Assembly (NCBI GenBank): GCA_963556495.2
Contig: OY747713.1
Coordinates: 4,561,821 to 4,625,820 of the forward strand
Reading direction: 5' to 3'
DNA from: Valencia hispanica
Taxonomy: Eukaryota > Chordata > Actinopteri > Cyprinodontiformes > Valenciidae
DNA length: 64,000 nucleotides
Below, in pieces: positions 47,816 to 62,412 of the stretch. Under the pieces are notes generated by a model that saw only the letters and a program-made list of their open reading frames with translations, was not told the origin of the DNA and made no database searches. How positions within the stretch are numbered: position 1 is the stretch's first letter; every line of letters starts with the position of its first letter. The position numbers and the translations under genes are program-made.

Positions 47816-48903
47816 TGGTTCAGACATGTTTTGACCTCATTTTGGGTGTAGTTTCATGTAAACGTTTTTTGCATGTTTTTTAAAAATATTTGTTTTTTTT
47901 TTTATCTAAATGTATTTTTCTATTTAGAATGAATTTGGGTTTTGTTTTGATAAATATTTTCTTTAGCGTTTTATTTATTTGCAAATTATTTGATTCTTTT
48001 TTATTTTCGTGCCCTTTTTTATCCACAAGAGCTTTTTATTTTACTTATTTTTACTCTTGATTCTCATTTATTGATGCATTTTTTCCTAAATTGTTTTTAT
48101 TAATTTTGGTTTGCTGCTTTTTTTTTGTGCTGAATCCCATAAACCTCGGCCTTTGGAAGCTTCATGATCTGAAGTTCCTCGTTTATCTGAAGTATTGCAT
48201 TGAGAAGAAGAAAAAGTCCTGCTCCCAGCTTCTGCAGAGAGGGACGGTTTCGAGTAAAGAAAAGGGACCGTCTCAGAAACTGGATTCTCTGGTGTAAGCT
48301 CTGGATCTTAAATCCAGCTGATGTGTGAATGAATAGCTTCCCTGTGTGTGATGAGGGTCACAGCAGGTGGTTAGCAGGCGAGAGCTCCTCCTGACGTTTG
48401 GAGAGCAAACTGAGGGATGCCTCACCCTTCCAGAAACCGATCCGAGGGAAGGGGTTGATGGATGAGGAGGGCGTGTTGTCCCAGTTGTTCCGGCCGCGTT
48501 GAGTCGGGAGTAAAGCCCCCCCCCCCAGCAGCTCCTCAGGGGTCGCCGTCCTTCTGCTGCAGAGTGACCGTTGGAGCTCAGCTCGCACAGCTTATATCAC
48601 GCTTTCCAGCCCAGCTGTTTGTGGTTTGAAGGTGTGACCGGAGTCTGCCGGCTGCATTCAGATCAGTATTTGCATGCTATGACTGTTTTATTGACTGACT
48701 GACACATTACAGGGTGTGGACATCCTCAGACGTTCACACAGGAGACATTTCTGACCCTCTGAATCCGTGCAAAAGTCCCGATGTGGACCTCCAGTCTTTC
48801 TCTGGGCTTGTCCTGCTCAGTTTAACCATTTAACTCTGATCTATTCAGGGATACAGCCATAAAGCAGCATTCTAAATGAATAAAACAACCTTTATGTAAC
48901 CGT
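47816..48903 (+). other. Intron, nothing recognised
   Basis: No exon or repeat recognised; T-rich up to 48110. Confidence 0.4.
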
Positions 48904-49520
48904 TAGGGCTGGGCGATATGGCCTCAAATCTGTATTGCGATATAATCTAAAACATGTGCGGTAAGGATCATTGCGGTATGTTTTCTTTTCTTTATATATG
49001 TCAAAATGAAATTTTTTATTTTCAGATACATTGCAGCAGAACAACAACTTCAAAAAAGTTTAAAATGCCGTTTAAAGAACATGTGCTGTGCAAAATGCAT
49101 TTAAAAAATATTCAAATCTTTGTACCCAAAAAATGCAACACAAAAATTATTATAAGATAAAGATGAAGCTATTTTAAATACATTAAAAGCTAAATGTTTT
49201 GTTTTTTTAAACACAAAGTTCAAAATATCCCGCTTTCCTCGTACTTATGTATAAATTGAATATAGCAGAAAAATAAACCTGCACATATTGAATTAAAAAT
49301 GCTTCCAGCTCAACAGTTTGTTTTTTTCCCGTTAAATGGAAAACAACAAATTTTAAATGTGCAATATGTAGTGTAAAGACGAACACTGAACATCAGTATT
49401 TATCCTCCTTGATGACATCATCAAAACGCGCAATCGCCGTAGGCGGGTCTAGTCACAATCTCCAACTTTGGCTAAATTTATATCATTTTTACCTTATACC
49501 TTTTATATCACCCACCACTA
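48904..49520 (+). mobile_element. Non-autonomous hAT-like element, family 1, copy C
   Basis: It starts TAGGGCTGGGCGATATGG and ends CACCCACCACTA. The flanks GTAACCGT (48896-48903) and GTAACTCG (49521-49528) share their first five bases and match at 6 of 8 positions, a decayed target duplication. Collinear with copies A and B. Confidence 0.8.
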
Positions 49521-50439
49521 GTAACTCGTTTATTTCAACGTTCATTAACCCGTCACCATCAGCAAAGCCGAAATGTTGGTTAAATGTCTTATTGATTGAC
49601 CAAAACTTAAATATTAAGCTGGATTAGGGGTTATTAAAGCAGTTACAGTGGATCAAAACACCGATTCAGGCTGCTGAGAAAACATATTGATGCTTTATCA
49701 GCTGAACTGTGGAAGCTGTAAGAATGCGTCTTGTTGGGTGGAGACGACCTCCAAGCAGCTGATGGGGACGAGTTGCTGCTCCGTGGCGGCTGTCTGGTCG
49801 CTGTGTATCCTGATACAGGGAGTGCCAGAGCAGCAGGTTCTGGTTTCCACTGCCCCGCCCCGGCTGCCGTTATTCAGAAAATATGAAAAATGACAGAGCC
49901 TCAGCGGTGAAGATGGCTGAAGGTTTGCCAGATGAGGATCAAATGTCGGCCGCTTGTCCACCGCAGCTGTGATCGATCCGGCATCCTCAGCAGCCGAATG
50001 AACTCCGACTGAATGAGAGAGGAGACAGGTGGAGGAGCAGGAATAAAGAAAAACGACAAATATTCGCTAAAACTTGTCCTGAGGAACATCTCTGCTTCAT
50101 CTTCCGCTCCAGGTGCTCAGCCAGGCTTTTTAATGCCAATATCAGAGCTCACCATGGACAGTCAGAGTGGGTTCATGTAGAAAAAATTGGGTATAAGTAC
50201 CTTTTTGGTATGCTTCGGTACACTTTAATCAAAATAAAGAAAATACAAAGGTGCATATGACACTGAATTCCTTCCTTTCAATTCCTGAAACTAATTAGAC
50301 TATGTGTTCTATAACCTAAAAGTTAAAAGTATAGAACTGACTGGAGATTTGGTTGGATTTAAAAAAATAAACTAAAATAGTACAAGCGGACATAGCCAGA
50401 GTAGAAAACAATATAACCATTTGAAAACTCAGTGTTCAT
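49521..50439 (+). other. Intron, nothing recognised
   Basis: No exon or repeat recognised. Confidence 0.4.
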
Positions 50440-53770
<3,331 letters not shown>

Positions 53771-53775
53771 CCTTT

Positions 53776-54240
53776 TAGGGGTGTTCTATCTTGATAATTA
53801 TAAAACAATTATTTTTGTGGTCTATTTTTCCCCATTTAGGGTTTTTTCTTAATTCCTTCCATGGCTACTTTCTACTCTTAATTCCATCCGGTTTCAATTA
53901 TTTGAAGCACCAAACCGTCCTTTGTTAATTTCAAACCGCAAATCAAACCAACACGTGTCCAAAATATGTTTCATAATCATATCAAGGTCATATTTTCAAT
54001 AAAAGCTAAAGGAAAGGTGTGTTTGCAATTTAAATATAATATAGAGTGACCCTATTTTGATTTCCAAAAAAGAGCAAACTTTATCCAATCCTTAAACACA
54101 TACATCATATTCTGTTTACTAAAAAAAGACTTTTGATTTTAACATATTTTAAGTATTCCTGCTCTATGTGGTTAAAAATAAATTAAAGTTCAGATCAGAT
54201 TTTACAAGTCACTCATAACAGAAATGAAAAAAGATTAGAA
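53776..54240 (+). mobile_element. hAT-like family 3, 5' part
   Basis: It starts TAGGGGTGTTC and follows the 5' half of 26096-27179 (shared CCATTTAG, TTTTTTCTT, TTTCAATTATTTGAAG, CATATCAAGGTCATATTTTC) before stopping where a family 1 copy begins. Confidence 0.7.
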
Positions 54241-54246
54241 AAAAAG

Positions 54247-54451
54247 CATTTTGCACAATATATCTTCTTTAAATGCCATTCTAAACTTTTTAAAAGTTGT
54301 TCTGCTGCAAATGCATCTGGAAAGTGAGAATGTTCATAAACAGTCGTTTTGACATATATAAAGAAAAGAAAATATTGCAATAGATATCGTTACCGCACAC
54401 GCTTTAGATTATATCGCAATAAAGATTTGAGGCCCATATCACCCAGTTCTA
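54247..54451 (-). mobile_element. hAT-like family 1, partial copy D
   Basis: Reverse orientation; ends CCCATATCACCCAGTTCTA at 54451, the inverse of the family 1 start. Only the first 200 bases of the element are present; the rest is missing at the junction with the family 3 fragment. Confidence 0.7.
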
Positions 54452-54865
54452 GATAAAGGTAATAATTCAGGCTTTAGACCCACACTGTGTTTTAGGTCAC
54501 CGCTTTATTGTTCAGCCACTTTTTAGGGGATGTGTTCCTAAAAAATAAATAGGCGGACATAAAATGTCATGTTTTTTCAGTGTATTAAAAATCATATTAA
54601 TTGGTAACAATAGCACTTTGAAATTTCTCCCAGAACAGTGATAATATGTCAGTGTTTTCTTTCCAAAGAGACCCCAGCTATGTTTCTACTCAATATGGTT
54701 CAAGAACAGCTTTGATTTTTATTTGGGTATGTGTTTAAAAAAAAAAAATGTATTGCAGGAATATTGAGAGGTTTTACAAAGACTGCAAATCCGAAGTCGC
54801 ATATACGACCTTAGCTAACACAGAGACCTTGTAGAGCTCCCCCAGCATAGCTGCCATTTTCTACT

Positions 54866-55191
54866 AGGTATTATCGATTAATCAAATTTTCTGTTTATGA
54901 AGATTTCATTTTTGGATAAATCGAGAGAATCGGAAAGAAAATTTCACCAATGCACTCTGAGGGTTTCAGTAGTTCAAAGTGTTGTGAGCGAGCCCAACGT
55001 CTACCTTCATGTTCTACAGTTTGCATTTATTTGGACTTTGAATTCAGGTGAACTCTCAGAAAGGATGATTAAAATAAAAGCAAGTTTTAAAAATATTTTC
55101 TGTCATTTTACATTTCGTTTCAGGAACAGAAAGGAAGAAGAAAATGAAATAAATTAAAATGTGATTTTTAAGCCACATCGCCCAGCCCTAC
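54866..55191 (-). repeat. Repeat fragment with GGGCTGGGCGAT end
   Basis: It ends on the + strand with CACATCGCCCAGCCCTAC, the inverse of a hAT-type end related to but distinct from family 1. The left limit near CTAGGTATTATCGATTAATC is tentative. Confidence 0.4.
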
Positions 55192-56190
55192 TTTCCACAT
55201 GACCAGATTTATAAAGGTTAATGCTCCTTCCCTTCGTCCTGGAAGAACGATGCAAAGCTCTCTAAACTAACGGGCATTTTACTTCTTCTTCTCCTTGTGC
55301 GGTTTGGTGACGTACATGTTGTGAGACGAGCAGTCGCAGTCCACTACGTGTGTTTTCACACAAAACCTAAAGTAACTTTTGCTGCATGTCGAAAAATTAG
55401 CGCTTTCTCTGCATCAAAATGCGTCTTTAAAATTCACGGACATCATACAGTGGCTTGCAAAAGTATTCGCCCCCCTTGAACTTTCCCACATTTTGTCACA
55501 TTACAGCCACAAACATGAATCAGTTTTATTGGAATTCCAGGTGAAAGACCAAAACAAAGTGGTGTACACGTGAGAAGTGGAACGAAAATCATACATGATT
55601 CCAAACATTTTTTACAAATAAATAAGTGAAAAGTGGGGTGTGCGTAATTATTCAGCCCCCTGAGTCAATACTTTGTAGAACCACCTTTTGCTGCACTTCC
55701 AGCTGCCAGTCTTTTAGGGTATGTCTCTACCAACTTTGCACATCTAGAGACTAAAATTCTTGCCCATTCTTCTTTACAAAACAGCGCCAGCTCAGTCAGA
55801 TTAGATGGACAGCGTTTGTGAACAGCAGCTTTCAGATCTTGCCACAGATTCTCGATTGGATTTAGATCTGGACTTTGACTGGGCCATTCTAACACATGGA
55901 TATGTTTTGTTTTAAACCATTCCATTGTTGCCCTGGCTTTATGTTTAGGGTCGTTGTCCTGCTGGAAGGTGAACCTCCGCCCCAGTCTCAAGTCTTTTGC
56001 AGACTCCAAGAGGTTTTCTTCCAAGATTGCCCTGTATTTGGCTCCATCCATCTTCCCATCAACTCTGACCAGCTTCCCTGTCCCTGCTGAAGAGAAACAC
56101 CCCCAGAGCATGATGCTGCCACCACCATATTTGAGAGTGGGGATGGTGTGTTCAGAGTGATGTGCAGTGTTAGTTTTCTGCCACACATAG

Positions 56191-56550
56191 TGTCATGACA
56201 TGCTAGAGGTCCCGGGTTCAGATCGCGGACGAGCCCCCACTTTGTCATGACCTGGCTCAAATCATGACAAAAAAGGAAGGTGAGACGTACTTTAAACAAG
56301 TAAAATGGATTTATTTAAATAATAAAAGCAAAGAAAGAAACCTAAACCAAAATTGGAGAGCCAAGCTCTCACACCAAAGCAAAGAGACACAAAAGTCTGT
56401 GAGGAAGAGAAACTCTTCCCCCCCCAACTGGAGGGAGAGAGCAGCTTTTATTGACACTGGGCCCAGGTCTCACCAATAAAGGGGATGGTCTGCTCATCAT
56501 GCTGCAGCTCAACCTAGAAATATACAAAGGTTAGTGAGCAGGCCATCACA
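56191..56550 (-). mobile_element. Single LTR-like unit plus primer-binding site and tRNA-Pro copy
   Basis: A 360-base insertion in the Tc1 relic, flanked by ATAG at 56187-56190 and 56551-56554 (4-bp target duplication). On the - strand it begins TGTGATGGCCTGC (56550) and contains an AATAAAAGC signal near 56445-56453. An LTR-like unit ends CATGACA at 56243. After three bases comes TGGGGGCTCGTCC (56239 downward), the classic tRNA-Pro primer-binding site of many retroviruses and LTR elements. The match to tRNA-Pro continues for about 39 bases to 56201, beyond the usual 18, and a palindromic TGTCATGACA (56191-56200) closes the insertion. No gag, pol or env sequence is present. Confidence 0.75.
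56201..56239 (+). other. Copy of the 3' half of tRNA-Pro including CCA
   Basis: On the + strand the 39 bases run TGCTAGAGGTCCCGGGTTCA then GATCGCGGACGAGCCCCCA. Compared with vertebrate tRNA-Pro as I recall it, they cover positions 38 to 76, including the T-arm, acceptor strand and added CCA, with three differences (positions 41, 58 and 62). It is not a tRNA gene: the 5' half is absent and CCA is encoded. It is best read as reverse-transcribed primer. Confidence 0.75.
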
Positions 56551-56954
56551 ATAGCGTTTTGCATTTTGGCCAAAAAGTTCCATTTTGGTCTCATCTGACC
56601 ACAGCACCTTCTTCCACATGTTTGCTGTGTCCCCCACATGGCTTGTGGCAAACTGCAAACGAATTGGACAGATTCCCTCACCTGAGCTGTAGATCTCTGC
56701 AGCTCGTCCAGAGTCACCATGGGCCTCTTGGCTGCATTTCTGATCAGCGCTCTCCTTGTTCGGCCTGTGAGTTTAGGTGGACGGCCTTGTCTTGGTAGGT
56801 TTACAGTTGTGCCATACTCCTTCCATTTCTGAATGATCGCTTGAACAGCGCTCCGTGGGATGTTCAAGGCTTGGGTTTTAGATGGCTGAGCAGTTTGCAG
56901 CTTCACTGGGTTGGAAATTTCCAAACTAAAGGGAGACGCTGAGCGGAACGGGTT

Positions 56955-57120
56955 GAGTTTAAAGGGATAATCCACCCTTAAGTAAAATTTAGTCTGTCGC
57001 CGTTTTCCCTAGAGTTAGATAAGTGAGGAAAAATGCATTTTGTAACCAGCCCAACCATTCTCCTGATCTGGCAGCTCTCCCTATGCTTTAGCTTAGCATA
57101 AACAATGTAAGTGAATGGTA
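56955..57120 (+). repeat. Dispersed repeat (TTAAAGGGAT start)
   Basis: TTTAAAGGGATAATCCACCC through TTAGCTTAGCATAAACAATG and TAAGTGAATGG. Matches 21945-22025 in reverse. It borders the truncated Tc1 relic and probably caused or followed its truncation. Confidence 0.55.
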
Positions 57121-57877
57121 ACAAGGGCGTAGCTATGGGTGGCCCCGGCTGGGCCTAGGTCCACTGACATTGGACCAGGGCCCACCCAAATTAATGGCTT
57201 TCTTAACAGATATGAAAACAAATTGTATGAATATAATTAGGTTTTATTTTTGAGGAGAATCACCTAAAGTCGGAATAAAATAAAGAATAAAATTTAAGGA
57301 GACATTTCCATCTTTGCAAGACTTGCTGTTTTGAATAACATGCCTTGACATGTCTCCAAGAAAAGCTAGGCTACGTGTGTCACCAAGTCTAAGATTGTAG
57401 ATTTTAAACAAACACTTTTATTGAAAATATTAGGATCGCTAGCTAAATATTCCAGATTAATCCATTAAAGCACAGTTCCAAGCATTAAAAACAATTGAAT
57501 GAGAAAATGAATGAATGTACATGAAAAAACGGTTAGTATAGGGTGATTTTTTTTTTTTTTTTTAAACACGTTGTTACTACATTTTCCATAGTCCCTTGGG
57601 AAAAGCTGACCAAATGTTTTATTTGAGCTGGATGCTTTGTTCTAAGCTGTTTCTGTTTAAAACAGTTTCTGATGTATGCTGTTGACGCAACAGTGGAACT
57701 TACAAATAAAGTTTCAATAATATTTAAATGGCAAGGAATTACAGGAGCCGATTTAGACTACATCACGACGAAGCACCGCTGTAAGCCACCGCCGCGTAAA
57801 TGCCCCCTGCTTCTGTATACTCATGCCTTTGGTTTTTGTTCGCCATCAGTTTAATACAGAACTGTAACTTTGCAGCG
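57121..57877 (+). other. Intron with repeat fragments
   Basis: Contains TAGACTACATCACGACGAAG and GCACCGCTGTAAGCCACCGC (57755-57795), shared with the foldback arm at 21535-21579. The rest is not recognised. Confidence 0.4.
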
Positions 57878-58414
57878 TTTTCATAGTTTCTGTGTCATTT
57901 TGACCAATGGGATGTTTGCCACCTGTCATACACAGAAACTAATCTACCAGCTATGAGTACGCTGCTCTGCGCCACACATTAGTCGCCGCCGGGATGGAAT
58001 GAAGGACATTTCCTTCCTGTTTCATACTTAAAGCTACACTTGGGCTGACGTCTGGTAAACATGAGCTGCAGCTCGGGGAGGACGCCCCGGACAGCACCGA
58101 TAAAGGTGGACATGTCTGCTGCTAACATGATACACAACAACAGAGACGCTTCTTTTACAACTAAAGTGCAAAATTTTTTGCTGTATTTGGGAAATTTCGC
58201 ACCGCATGGCCTAAACACCAGCTGCAGCCATGATGTTTCCGCCGGTCCGTCCCCTAAAAATGTCCCTGCGGCACGCCAGACTTTTATGTTTTTCTCATTT
58301 AATTATGAAGAACAATCGTTTATTTTTATTTTTATAGAACACTTTTAAATCGCTGTCGATTGTGCACGTTTAACATCGCAGTTAATCGATTTACGGTGAA
58401 TCGGCACGCCCCTA
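57878..58414 (+). mobile_element. hAT-like family 3, 3' part
   Basis: Shares about 90% by eye with 26660-27179 (for example ATGAGTACGCTGCTCTGCGC, AGCTGCAGCTCGGGGAGGAC) and ends GGCACGCCCCTA. The 5' half was not found adjacent. Confidence 0.75.
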
Positions 58415-60787
58415 AATGAGGCCCCGTCTACCCATATTCAGTCTCCATGGAAACCAACAGCTGAACTATCTAATGGGTTGGGGACGGTGATCTCGATTAT
58501 GTTTCTGTGGAGCTGGAGTAGGTCAAAAGCAAGAATACAGCGGTCTCCTAGCTTCGGGTGTTGCTGCTCCAGCTGTAAATCGTCATGTTTTTCCAAGAGA
58601 ACGAATATAAAGGGGGGAACAAAAAAACAAGTGAAAACAGCTCTGTCCTGGAGGTCAGCAAGCACATTTTCAGGCTAATAGTCATTAGATTAATTTCTAA
58701 CTAAGAAATATAAGTTGCAGACTACAATCCCATAAGTTCTCAGCTTTGGCAGATAGGTAAATTCATGGTCTTCATGCAGCTGGGACACAAACACGGATAT
58801 TTTCAGCCCATCATATGCAAAGATATGTTCTGTTGCTTCATTTGACCAGAAGCTGAGTCATGAATGATTTGTAAGCTTTACGTCACATCACTGAGCTCCC
58901 AAGATGCAATGCGTGTTTTCATTCAACGGCTGTATGTGAAGGCTCATGGTGGGGCTGCCCGCCCCGACATACGAGCGTATAAAAGTAGAAATAAATTGTG
59001 TAACATGAAGGAATTGTACTCCGGATTTTTGTAGTTGTTTATGTTTATGGATAAAATCTGATTCATTCATTTCTTTATTTTTGGAAAATATCACAGTGTG
59101 ATTCTTAAAAGAACCAGCGGTTTCTCAGATTCTGTGTGGGGAAATAGATAAATAATGCTTCAGCGCTGAAACTCATGCATGTGTTGCAGTCGCATCACAG
59201 GCCCTGCAACATAAATTTTCGCAAAAATACCCCCATTTTTAATTTATTTTATTTCTTTTTTTAAACCGAAGGAAAGCTAAAAGGATTTCAAACTTCTATG
59301 ACTGATCTTTGTGGAAAAAAAACGAATGATTCCAATTTATTCCAGTGTTGTGCAACTGTCACTAGAACTGCCTCGTGTTTTACATTTTCATTTGCATCAT
59401 AAAAGATCTGCGTGAGTCCGAAGGCAGATATGAGAGGCGGATGTTACATCCAAATGTTTCACATGCAGCTTCGGTCCTACAAAATATACCCTCCCTTCTT
59501 CTAACAGGCCAATTTAGCTGATCAGAGATGAGGTGTTTTAAATGTCTCTGTTACGTTGTATTATAGGAACGCTGTAAAGCTGTCGTGCTCGTATAAACCA
59601 GTAGTGCAGTGAAGATATGAGGAAGATTCAGTGAGCTCATATTATATCATAATAAAGATGTTACTCAGCATGATCCATTCATTTCCTGCTGGTGGTGTAA
59701 AACCCAGACTGTTTGAGTCCGTTTCCTGAAGATGAACACTTTGAAATCGTCAGACTAATTATCTCTGGGCGGAAGTGATCAACTCATTTAAAAAGTCAAT
59801 TTTACAAAAGGCAAATTAATAAAAAAAATACCAAAGCTTAAAAGATTTAACTTTTTCTGGATTTATCATTGATGCCACTTCATTGGCTTTTGATCTAAAA
59901 CGTCAACGCTGAGGTTATCATCACTGATTGGCTAGTCTGGCCGCAGACCGTTATAATTTAGCAGCATATACAGACTAACAGGATCTGATCAGATGGAAGC
60001 AGTTTGGATTCATTTCTGTACAGTTTTAGAAACTTTCCTAATTAGTGCCTTTAAATTTAAGTTGGAAATCCAGAACGGCTTATAAATATAAATTTATCAA
60101 TTCACTTTTCGTCTGATTGAGAAATGAATTGACAGTTTTGATACAATTCAACATTTGAAAAGGATCTTTAACCCCTCAATGCTTGAATGTATATCAAATT
60201 GTACAATTTTTTAATTGAATTTTTTTGCATTTTTGCTGTCAGTCAGATGTTAAATTACAAATAAAAGATGATAAATTTGAACATTGCTGCTACCATTAGT
60301 GTAAATTAAGGTTTGATGCTAATTAGATCCATCAGGAACTTAAGGAATGAAACAGACTTTTTAATTTTAGTAAGTTGATTATTTTATTTATGCTGGTTTT
60401 GGCTTGAACAACCATTGCTTTTTCTCGACAAACTCTTTGGGAATCCTAAACAGGTTAAAACCTGCTTCTCTGGTGTTGGAACAACATCCTGCTACACACC
60501 GATGTGGCATTGCTTCAAAATTGAAGATCGCATCACGTCACTTCCAGGGTCAGAAATGAAACATTTTTCAGTGGTGCACCATTCAAATTGCGAGCCAGTC
60601 TCCATACACATACACACATGTTGCGAGAATTTTTTATTTATTTTTTTCTGTTATATCGTATGTGACGATTTTAATGAACTATACATGAAAAATGGTGTCA
60701 TTAGCGCTTTAAACCACTTTGAGACTCCAGTCGTTTCTTGTTCAGTACCTCTGCAGCTGCTGGAGAGTCTTTGCAGTTACATAAAAT
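58415..60787 (+). other. Intron, nothing recognised
   Basis: No exon, RNA or repeat recognised in 2.4 kb; a 127-codon frame at 60415-60798 shows no family motif. Confidence 0.4.
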
Positions 60788-61149
60788 TGTGTTGGTAAAA
60801 ATCTGGCGATACTATGAGAAGGACAATATATTGTGATTTATTTTTTTATTTTTTTTACTGAATTTAACTGTAGGAAAACTGTCATCATTCTAAACACTCC
60901 AACATGTTTCATACTTTAACACATCCAGTTTTTATTACTAGATCTAGTCGATCCACTGCAACGAAGAAGGTGAAAACAGCCACAAACTACCAGTTATACT
61001 TTTAATTTTACTACAAAAAGTACTGTCACCATTAATGGTTCCATTAAAGTCCTAAAACAAAGAAAGAAAAAAATTAAATTATGCTTTTGAATATCGATAC
61101 AATATCGGTAAATAAAATATTGGTATATCAATATTTTCTTACATTCCTA
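60788..61149 (+). mobile_element. Non-autonomous hAT-like element, family 2, short copy
   Basis: Collinear with the first 370 and last 30 bases of 10518-11708 (shared TTTATTACTAGATCTAGT, AAGAAGGTGAAAACAGCCAC, TATTTTCTTACAT) and lacking the roughly 800-base extra segment of that copy. The end reads TTACATTCCTA. Flanking duplications are not clear. Confidence 0.75.
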
Positions 61150-61940
61150 ATCTGCATACGTTTGGAAATGAATATCTTAACGACGTTCAGGTGATCCATT
61201 AATATAAAAACAAAAACAGCAGTGGTCACAAAACCGATCCTTGTGGAACACCCATTTTATAGCGTTGAACTGTAACACGTTAAACACTGAAGAGGTTGAA
61301 GTTTATGTAAAAGAAGCTGATGATTTCCTGCACCACAGTTCAGTCTGTGCAGAGATGATGCTACTTCCTACAGTTTACCCGTCCCCTGTTCTCTCAGGTG
61401 GAGGAAGCTTTTTATTGATGCTGGTCGTCATGACGTCCATCCTCTCCGTTCACGCTCCGTGCGTTTGTCGCTGTTACTCGGGAGAGAAGCGGGGGTAAAT
61501 ATTAGCCCTGGGGTGTTTATGTTCACATCGGGCCGACAAAAAAAAACAAAAAAAAACACAGCTAAGAAGCACAGAGACGGAGGGAGTGTCCCTTGTGTAA
61601 ATATTATATCTGATCAATAAATAGATCCTGGTTGTTCATCAGAGTCCGTTGCTAACGCTGAAGGTGCTCATCATGTCCGCCCCCCGGATCTGATGGGTCA
61701 TTATCGCGTTGATGGCGACTGATTTTCAGTCAGCGGATTGTTTTTTAGATGTTCTGGTGTTTCAAAGAGAATCTAAGAAGGTTCTTATGGGCCCGCAGCA
61801 TCACTGATCCTCTACTGCACATAACAGTGGAGCTGAGATGATTTTTTTTATTTATTTATGTTATTGGAACCGATGACAAATGGTGACAAACCCTCACAGG
61901 CCCAACACGCCTTTAAAGAACCAAGCCGCACAGCTGAGCG
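61150..61940 (+). other. Intron, nothing recognised
   Basis: No exon recognised. It grades into GC-richer sequence toward exon 1b. Confidence 0.4.
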
Positions 61941-62412
61941 GTGAGTAATAGAAACACGCCTCGCTTCTTCCTCATTTCCGTCTCTCTCTCTCTCTCTCTC
62001 TCTCTCACTCACTCACTCACTCGTATGTGCGACCGCTGCAGACGCCGGGGGGGGGACGACATGGTTCTGGCTGCCGTGGTGACATCATCGGCCTCTGTGG
62101 TCAAAGTCCAGTTCCTCTATCCGGCTTAGAGCCGCCAACACTAGGACCACATTCACAGCCAGCTTAACCCCCGGCACGCACAACGGCACGGAGACAAGCG
62201 GCGCAAAGATCCGCAGAAGTAGTAGTAGTAGTAGTAGTAGAAGAAGTAGAAGAAGAAGAAGGGGAAAGTGAGCGGGAGCTGAGGGATTATCTCCACGGTT
62301 GAGGATGGTTCCTCTTTGACAGTCTGGAGCTCAACGAAAGACCCTCCCTCCCTCTTGATTCCTTTTCCTGATCCTCCCTGGAAAACGGCTGACCTGCCTG
62401 GATGTCTAAGCC
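61941..62412 (+). promoter_or_regulatory. Candidate promoter/5' UTR of exon 1b
   Basis: A moderately CpG-rich block with (TC)n (61979-62006), (ACTC)n (62006-62022) and (AGT/AGA)n (62216-62261) runs, leading to the exon 1b ATG. No TATA box seen. Initiation here is inferred from composition and from the ATG-plus-donor structure that follows. Confidence 0.4.

Larger units (their letters stand above)
55668..56930 (-). pseudogene. Tc1-like DD34E transposase, split and frameshifted
   Basis: On the - strand the C-terminal half (56190 down to 55668) reads cleanly: KYGGGSIMLWGCFSSAGTGK, then QQDND (second catalytic Asp), then SPDLNPIENLWQD (catalytic Glu) with 34 residues between, ending AAKGGSTKY. 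Upstream of the insertion, beyond 56550, the frame WKKVLWSDETK supplies the first catalytic Asp, read near 56590-56625. The insertion interrupts the codon following AKR. Further upstream, a stretch with RSAVQAIIQKWKEYGTTVNL and GRPPKLTGR is the DNA-binding domain, in another frame and apparently with a deletion before the catalytic core. It cannot encode an active protein. Confidence 0.85.
55448..56945 (-). mobile_element. Second Tc1-like transposon, right-truncated relic
   Basis: The left end reads CAGTGGCTTGCAAAAGTATT, then CGCCCCCTTGAACTTT, preceded by TA (55446-55447). It is a typical Tc1-like terminal repeat of the type seen in fish. The transposase lies on the - strand. The expected matching right terminal repeat is absent: near 56945-56970 the sequence runs into another dispersed repeat. 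An LTR-like insertion (56191-56550) splits the gene. Confidence 0.85.

Noticed and set aside
56201..56239. tRNA-Pro gene
   Set aside because: Only the 3' half is present and CCA is encoded, so it is a copy of a mature tRNA fragment.
61790..61830. Tc1-like fragment near GCAGCATCACTGATCCTCTA
   Set aside because: Match too short to separate from chance.
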